From Siphonodentalium dalli (taxonomy: Eukaryota > Mollusca > Scaphopoda > Gadilida > Siphonodentaliidae), in the NCBI GenBank assembly GCA_032622095.1, contig CP136064.1:192541948-192605947 (forward strand): a stretch of DNA of 64,000 nucleotides, in the 5' to 3' direction. The notes under the pieces are model-generated. The model was not told where the DNA came from. It saw only the letters and a program-made list of their open reading frames with translations, and did no database searches. Position numbers and translations under genes: made by a program. Of the stretch, positions 52,501 through 61,500 are shown in pieces (positions within the stretch are counted from its first letter, which is position 1; each line of letters begins with the position of its first letter).

Positions 52501-55500
52501 CATATACATAGACTTTCCTGATTGTACTATCTGGAAAATTTCTTTTTTGTAAATAAAAGTGTATGCTTATGCATTGGCTGTACTGCCAGTCTGCCAGATG
52601 ATAAATTGTGCGGTGTTATACTCATCGTACATACTTGCACGAATTGTAATGTACTTACCATTAATAAGGGATAAAAAAAATTATGTTTGATTGTCAGCAT
52701 AGCTTGATAACATTAGGAAGCGTAAATTATATAATTTGGAAAATGTTTAAGTACTAAGACCAAGCTGAAAATAGGTATTTAAAATGTTGGGAATCAGAAA
52801 ATAATAACTAGCTAGTGGAGTCATCAGGAGAACATACTCTGGCATATAAACGAACTTCACATACAGAACGTTTCTTTTAGGTTTCGCTTCATAATGTTAT
52901 CAAGCTATGCTGACAATCAAAATTTTTTTTTTTTTATTATATTGTATACTGTACTGTAGCAGTATGTTTGCAAACTATGCTAAAAACCCACTTATAAAGA
53001 ACGTTCCATTTGCATATACATTTTATATACACTTATCTCTATGCAATTTATGTTATATTGGGGTCATTTTCCCATTTTAATCCCTTCATACAATGATAAT
53101 GAAATTCGGGGCCCAGTCCCATATATGTAACAGTCCTATCTTAATTCTAAATTTTTTTATCCCTTAGGCCACGGTTTTTTTTATTTTGTGGTTTACGGAT
53201 TTTTTCTGCCATAATCAACTTGGGTAGGAGGAAAAAAAATAAAAAATAAAAAACTGAAAAATGTGTTTTTATTTTATTTTTTTTGGGTTTGTAAACTCAA
53301 TTTTAGCTCGCCTTTTTAAAGACGAAGATTCAAGTGTGTTATACCCATCACTTTTAGGTATCCTTAGAAAAGGTGACCGCTCAATAGTCCCTTAACTATC
53401 TTATTTCAGATACACTGAGAGTAATATATGCAGGACTGATGTGACAATGGGGCTTTCTTATTAAATAGATTGCCACACCCCATATTGTATATATCGGTAT
53501 AAACCAAAGTTTGGCCTCACTTTCTCATGCTATTTTGACTAGGTGATACCCTGTCATGGGAGTGGCTAAAATAACTCATTCCCATTTACGTGTCAATGTA
53601 CACAGCAAATTTCAAACAGATTGGATGAAAATGTGGGCTGTGGTCCGTGCTAAAGGATTTAAGTGCAAAATCCTAGATGGCCACTGGTGGCTATGTTTTT
53701 AAAAAAATCACTCGTTCCCATCTACGTGTCAATGTTCATAGCAAATGTCATGAATATTGGATGACAAGTGTGGGCTGTAGCCCGTGCTAAAGGATTTAAG
53801 TGAAAAGTCCAAGATGGCCACCAGCGGCCATGTTTTAAAAGGGTGTGGCCAAAATCATTCGTTCCTACCTACATGTCAATGAAAATGTGCTTGACCATAA
53901 TGACTATTTCCCATCTACATTTCAATGTACACATTCGTCAAGTTAGGCTAATATTAACTTGATGAGAATGCATGTTCTAAAGAATGATATGCTAAACCCA
54001 AGATGGCGAAAGCCATGTTTTTCCATGGAAATGTCCACAAGTACTCTTTCAGATCTACATATTTTAAATGTATTAATGGTATACAACAATTTTCACGATG
54101 AATGGATAAATGCCTCCTAGTTGGTGGACCCAACTAATCAAACAGAGCTAGACGCTCTCGCTCTGATAATAAAAGTCAGGTTTACGGACTAAATGTCTCC
54201 CAGACTGTTTTTAAACTGCATATTCCAGGATGGCCACCGGTGGCCATGTTTGTTGCAATGTGTGGCAAAAACCACTCTTTCCCATCTAATGTCAATGCCA
54301 CAGGGGCTTGTTCTTTAATTTCTCCCCACCATGAAAACACATCCACTGAAAAAAGTGTGAAAAATAATTGGCTATTTTGGGGACAAAAGTCACAAAACAC
54401 ATGTCACAAATTCGTTTTAATACAATGAAGGGATACATACACGTTTGTATGTCGGGTTTATCAATGGGACATTTAATTTCTACCCTTGATTTCTTTTACA
54501 AACAAGCTGCCGCTTGTATAAATGTCAACGACGAACGATTTTGGATTTACAGAAATACTTCCGGGTTTGGAAGGGAGGTAACTCACTATTAAATAAACGG
54601 GTATATAAAAACACGCACCGGAACATTTCCGCGGATTGTTTTCATTCGACAATTGGAAAGGATGGGAGGCTGTCACCGGGGAAGGGGTTGTACAAATATA
54701 ATTTTGACAATCAATAAGCGATTTATTCATTCAATATTCGAGCCACTTTTTGGCGTTCCTATCGTCAATCTTTCAATAAAAATATGTACGTTTGGACCCA
54801 AATATGTGGGTCGGCGGAAAATATAAAATAATTTTTTTTTTTACAATTTTTTTTTTAGGTCGGGGGGTTTTCCACTCGGTCGGCGGATCCGTAAACCACA
54901 AAATCAAAAAACCGTGGCCTTATTAATGGTAAATACATTACAATTCATGCAAGTATGTACGATGAGTATAACACCGCTCAATTTATCATCTGGCAGTACA
55001 GCCAATGCATAAGCATACACTTTTATTTACAAAAAAGAAATTTTCCAGATAGTACAATCAGGAAAATCTATGTATACGTTTTTATAATAATTTGTGTATT
55101 GTATCATTTCATTGTGAATTACTTGGTATGTGGCCCTCGTGGTATTTATATTTCTATGATTTAAACTTGCTGAACGGTTTGACTGGTACGCTGCCGTTCT
55201 ATACTTATTCTATATTTATGTCGACATTCAAAATTGTCCGTGTGGCGCTTCGGAATGTGTACCTAGGGTTATTACGCGCCTTTGTCCATGTTACCGAAGA
55301 CAGGTTTACCCCTGTATTCTACGGTTTTCCCAGCCCCCCTGGATCTCTATATTTTACAACAAATAAGAGTTTATTTATACATGGGACAAATATGGTTAAC
55401 AAGCAGGCCTCAAACCATGGTACTGGATATTTGCACAATGAGGTCCTCAGAGGATGAATTAAGCACAGTGTCAGTGGGTCACAATCACTAAATTCATAAT

Positions 55501-58500
55501 CTGGGGACCTCATTCTGCATGGCCTCATCTTCCCTGGAATGTATCTTTTTTTTTATCAAATGAACAAGTTTTTTTTTACTCTTCAGAAATTTCTTTAGAA
55601 AAAACATTTTCTTTTTCAGTTTAGTTTCTCTGTATCCCCAAATTGGCAGACGACACAATAATTGAAATGCAATGGGCGCACATCACCAACTTCACCATCT
55701 GAGATCTTAAATCTGTGTCTAGGTCTCCCATAGCAGATGAGGCCACGCAGAATGAGGTCCCCAGATTATGAATTTAGTGATGCTAGCCCACTGATGCTGT
55801 GTGGGGTAGCATCATTAAATTCACCCTCTGAGGACCTCATTCTGCAAATGTTCAGCACCATAATTTGAGGCCTGCTAAAAGTGATGAAAATCCCAAAAAA
55901 AAAACATTTTACTCCTGCAGTCACATGCCTTGGTCCTAAATTAGGCCAAAACAAAAACACCTTTGTTTCTGCTAATGGGCTGAACAAAATTAGGGTCAGT
56001 AGGCATGCAAAACTTTTTTTCACTATAATATATATATATATATTTTTTTTTTTAACAATACAGTCCCCTCAGTGCTAACCCTCCAAATATCAAGACACTA
56101 ACCTCAGGCAAGTCGTCTTAGATTATAATATTCTATATTAATTTCCATTTAAGGCCTTTTTAGTTATTCTTACAGTTGTAATGAGGTAAGTCACTTAGCA
56201 TGGCTGAAGAGTAATTATTCTGAGATAGGAACATAGGTATGTGAAGCTGGTACTGGAGGTAAGCGCTATATAAGCACCATTATTAAGTACATGGGGAGAT
56301 ATTTACAACACACACTAAATTTTTTTTTTATATCATAAACAGGAACATCTAACATGAAGATCCCAAAAGTGGTGATTGCTAGTGAGACTATTTTATAATA
56401 CTTTAGATAAAGTACACTGCTCAGTGCTGGTCTTAATAAAGTACACTGCTCAGTGCTGGTCTTAATAAAGTACACTGCTCAGTGCTGGTCTTAATAAAGT
56501 ACACTGCTCAGTGCTGGTCTTAATAAAGTACACTGCTCAGTGCTGGTCTTAATAAAGTACACTGCTCAGTGCTGGTCTTAATAAAGTACACTGCTCAGTG
56601 CTGGTCTTAATAAAGTACACTGCTCAGTGCTGGTCTTAATAAAGTACACTGCTCAGTGCTGGTCTTAATAAAGTACACTGCTCAGTGCTGGTCTTAATAA
56701 AGTACACTGCTCAGTGCTGGTCTTAATAAAGTACACTGCTCAGTGCTGGTCTTAATAAAGTACACTGCTCAGTGCTGGTCTTAATTGGCAAATGACCCAT
56801 TTTTTTTTTAAATGGCAGTTTTGTTTTAAGTGTACATAAAAAAAAAGAATATGGGGTTTGAAATAGGGTCAGTCGGGTTTAGCGAAAACAATGACCTTTT
56901 GTTTAGGTCTGTCATATAATGTGTTCCAAATAAGAAAATCGACCCTTTGTCGGGTTTAGCGAAAACAATTACTTTTTGTTTAGGTCTGTCATATAATGTT
57001 CCAAATAAGAAAATCGACCCTCTGTGTAAGATGAAGACAAATTAAGTTACCCTTCAATGTGCTGATTTAGGTGATCAATTTCATTCCGTAGCTCGCATAA
57101 TTGTTCTTCTGTATTCTCTTTCTGTTTTGTGACCTTATTTTGAAGGTCAACTATAAGGCTCTCTGCAAAGATGAAAAATTTGTAATGAAATACTTAAATG
57201 TACATAGCTGTATTATTCACACACATCCCGTGCTTAACCCTTTCATGATGGGAGCTGCGGTGGTGCAGAATTAAAGATACTCTCATATATAAGAGAATGT
57301 ACTGGCTTACAAGGTCAAGGTAAATATTGTTAGGCCAATGTATTCTCTTATATATGCGAGGCACCCTATGGGAGATTCGCATATAAAAGAGAATGCATTG
57401 ACAGAGGGTTTTTGCTAAATTTCAGTAAGCTCCAGTCATGTAAGGGTTAATTGTACATAGCTTTATCTAATCACACACATCCCATGCTTAAACTACACCA
57501 GTGGGTTATGTTATGTTATCACGTTCTATTGAGGACTCTACTAGTATTCAATTTGACCAGATTATTACTGGCCACTTCCAGTTTGGAGTTGATTGTAGAT
57601 CCATGTGTGTTTTGGTTCCTTAATAATCATTAATCAGTCGTCATCCTAAGTTGATCATAACCTTGTCCCTGCTTGGCAAATGGCACAAATATAATCTGAC
57701 AGATATATAATTTTGTTCTGGCTTGAGTTTTTGAAATCAATGCTTTCTGATTTATTCTTATGTTTGTTTTGTTTGTTTTTTTGTTTTAAATAAACAAGTT
57801 TTGTGATTTCCATTTAGATATTATAAATTTCATTTTTGGTTGATGCAAAGACCTTCAATTTTAAACTAGGAAGGCATATAATTTATGATATGTGTGATTT
57901 CAAGTTCGTGTATGTGATCTGGATTTACATTTGGTCAATATAAATAAATTACTAGATTATCCAGGATTATCATCTAACTTTTTTGGAAAATTGGGACAGG
58001 AGGGCGAATTTGATTTTTTATATTTTATTCTTGCCAACATAAATGGTAAATTGAAGCAATATCATACCTTGGCTTATACAATACAAGTTGATTTAAATTA
58101 CCCAACTTGATCAAAGTAGACTGGTTAATGGGTCATTGCAATGAACTTTGAGGGTTAAGGCATGAGAAAAAAAAGTTTGCATCTAAATTATTGAAATAAA
58201 ATATTTTGATGATCAAAATAGGGTCAAAATGGGATAAGAATCTAGCAATATTTTTATATTGGCCTTAGTATTAAATTGATGAACAGATGGATTCCAAAGA
58301 ACTGTTCCAGAGTTCGATAATCTGGAACAAATAGCAGAGAATCCCATTACTTTCAAAACATTACATCAGTGTCAACCAACCGCATACTCCATGCAACTTT
58401 CCTGCTTATTTATTCAAAACTATCGATTGCGTGGCTCCATTTGCTGGATAGTGTCTGGGTTCACACAGAATATAGAACTGGCAGCATCACTTGCCTTTAT

Positions 58501-61500
58501 CTACAATCTCCTGTCTCTTCTCTTTTAGGTCCAGCTCAAGTTCATTTTGGTGATGACACTGGCTGGTAAGCTTCATCTTAATGTTCCTCAGTTCATCTTC
58601 CTTTTGACGGAGCATTGTCTGAGTCAAGAAAAGGAAATAAAATATCCAGATTCAATGTCATGCTACAATATGGACCAATTTCACTTGAGGGCAATTCCAC
58701 GCAAATTTAATCCTGATCAAAACCAGCTTTTATGGCATAAAATTAGTCAAAAAACGTGGTAATGGATTTCTTTCTCGGTATGATGATCCTCATGATTGAG
58801 AAATATTTAGCTTTGGAATGAAATCAGGATCAACAAGAAGCAAGTCTGAGAATATTTTTAAAGGTACTCAATCCGATTCGATGGTCACCATATAATTAGA
58901 TTCCAACAACAACAATTTTAGAAATCCCGCTTCAGTTATCAGAACCGATTAATTGGCCAAAAATAACCACCGTCAACTATTGCATAAAATTGCCCGAAAC
59001 ATGTTATTTATCATGTTGTTCGGATAAATTTGGCCTTATTACCAACAGAATGCCTCTTGATTTTAGAGTTATCCATCTTCATCCGCAATTTGGTCTGAGA
59101 TCGTTGGCTCGTTGACTGTTTAATGGGCCACTATTAATTCTCAATGGTAAAAAATAATAGATGTCAAAAATTGATATCTAATAACTGGCTTTGATAGGTG
59201 GGTTCCTCGACTCAAATCAAATATTATTTACCCCCGAATACAAATAAATAGTAATTGAGGGGCGCTTAATCGGATTGTGCATCATTGAACTAACATTGGC
59301 AGGCTTCTAAAATACCACAAACAAGGAGAATTTTATTTTACAGTATAGGCAGAAATACACAATTTGCATAAACTTTAGGCAACTGGGGAGGGATAGTGTA
59401 TTCAAATTTATGCTGAGCCATTATCCATCAAGCCCATGAATCATTTTTATTTTAGAGAGCAGTGATTTGCGTAAAGAAATATATGTACTTGACTTGTTCG
59501 TACAATTAATAACTTTTTGATTTGCACACACTTGTAAAACATTCAATTTAAAAAAATATTTGACAAAAATGTTCAACCCAAAAGCAGACCATGACAGCGA
59601 ATGCCATTTAAATAAGCTTTTTCTACCCGATAGAGCTATGATAGAACTGAGAAATATTTGAAAAAAGTTAACATAGCAATTCCAAAAATTGTTTGCAAGC
59701 GCAGCAGATGACAAAATTCGGGGAGAGAAATCAAGCTATTTTCTTATAACCAAACATACGGAGTGGGCTGGCACTAAATACGAAAATTGTGTTATGCATC
59801 CAAATTTCTTACTTTATTATGAACTTTCGCAGCTTTATAAAATAATTAAAACCATCAAACCAGATACCCCGTACTTGTTATTTTCCTATTTTCAGACCCC
59901 CAACAACCCTTCAAAATTGAGTACTGCTACTATAGTAGACACGTTAAAATTTCAAATTATATATAATGACAAGTGTAGGTTTTGATCTAACCGATAGTCA
60001 AAAAAAATTTCAAAGCAAGTATGTAGCCAAGGACAGGTGTAGGGTTTGATTCAACTGGATCGGCAATTTTTTTTTCGAAACAAGTATGTAGCCAGGGTTT
60101 CCGGTAGAGGGATAGTGGATCCCTCCCCCCCCCCCCCCCCCCCCCCCCCCAAGACCATATTTCCTCTCAGACATAATCTCTCCCCAATCCACAGAGTAAT
60201 GCCTACATCACCTGTGTATCTCCTAAATAAAACCAGCAGGGAATGATAAACAAAAATAATTTTACGCTGACCCCTAGTGAAAATTTTTCCAGAAAAATAA
60301 TTCTCTTCAGTTCATCACACATAGATAAATTATTGCCTTATTCTGAAAGATATCAAAGTGGACATCGATAAAAGCCACGCAGTTGATTCTGCCTGGTTAC
60401 ATGTTATATGTTGTAAAAGAACATACTATTCTGACTTGACTGATCTGATAATTAAGTAGATCAGATTCAGATGTTAGCTGCTGAAGGCTGATCAGGAATA
60501 TTTGTAGCATAAAATTGTTCTATCTCTAGGACATAGGATTCGGATATATCGGATATAGAAATAAATTATGAGCAGTTTCCTCTACCATTGTTGGGGGTCA
60601 GTACGAAAAAATTATCAGCAGACTTATTTTACCCGCGGATTTTTGTCGCAAAATTTGACGATACAGACAATATAAACATTTATATGCAGTGGCAAATGAC
60701 AACATCCTTACATTATTTAACCATTCAGTTCAGTTCAGTTAGTTAAAAAATAAAATGCAACTACAATTCCTTGACTTATTTTACCATAAACGTTTTGGGC
60801 TTAAATCATCAACTCATTTACTGATACTAGACCATATTCATAGTTGGGTGATGCGCTGAGATTTTCCGCTAGCAGCTCTTGGGGTCCGATTCCCCCAATC
60901 CCCAGTGGAAACCCTGATGTAGCTAACCCATTTCCAATGACATTATGCTTATTTTGTAGGAAATGTAACATCTATACAGAACACAAAATGAACAATTTGT
61001 TGACAAATTAATTACAATGAAATCGACCCCCGAATCTAATTAGGGTCAAATCAAGAATAATATATTATTCTTCCATAATGAGCAAAAATATTAACTTTAT
61101 TGTATTATAACATTATATTATATTGTATATATGGGAGAATGCAGGAATCAAATATTTTATGTCCTACCTTTTGAATAAATTGAGGTGAATCTATTAGTTC
61201 ACCGATCGGAGTCTTCGGTGTGCCCCCAAGACTCAACATCCTAAAAGGTGATGATACAGTCTCTGGTGTGCTAAACACGTCAAATCTAGTAGATCGTCGA
61301 CCTTGGAAATAGAAAATAGAAGCATCCAAATTTGTGAAAAGTTTAGCTCCAGATGAAATGATTGATTGCCTTTTATAATATGATTATTGCAAGAAAACAG
61401 TACTGCAGTAAAACCTGTCTTGAGAAGCCACCCATTTTTTCGGAAAAAAATGGTCTTTCAATACAGGTGGTCTTCCAATAGAGTGGTATACCAAAAAAGT

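Larger units (their letters stand above)
52221..55359. mobile_element. 3.1-kb long inverted-arm element with 24-bp flanking repeat, nested
   Basis: The left arm about 52221-52683 pairs with 53148-53166 plus 54920-55359 in inverted order. Both arms start TTGTAAAATATAGAGATCC. Removing the inner 53167-54919 insertion restores a continuous right arm and leaves about 1.39 kb. Both arms keep an open frame facing outward from the centre (52206-52487 minus, 55092-55457 plus) with LLGMWPSWYLYFYDLNLLNG in common. Those frames show no known family. The superfamily is undetermined. Confidence 0.8.

Noticed and set aside
55092-55457. A 121-codon protein-coding gene (and its partner at 52206-52487)
   Set aside because: The frames lie in the inverted arms of an insertion, differ mostly by amino-acid changes and match no family I know. 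I left them as arm features, not genes.
56408-56785. CRISPR-like regular 29-bp repeat
   Set aside because: The units are contiguous with no spacers and the surroundings are eukaryotic introns, so it is a minisatellite.
60010-60246. Reading frames with a Gly or Pro run
   Set aside because: They are created by the 26-C tract inside a transposon.
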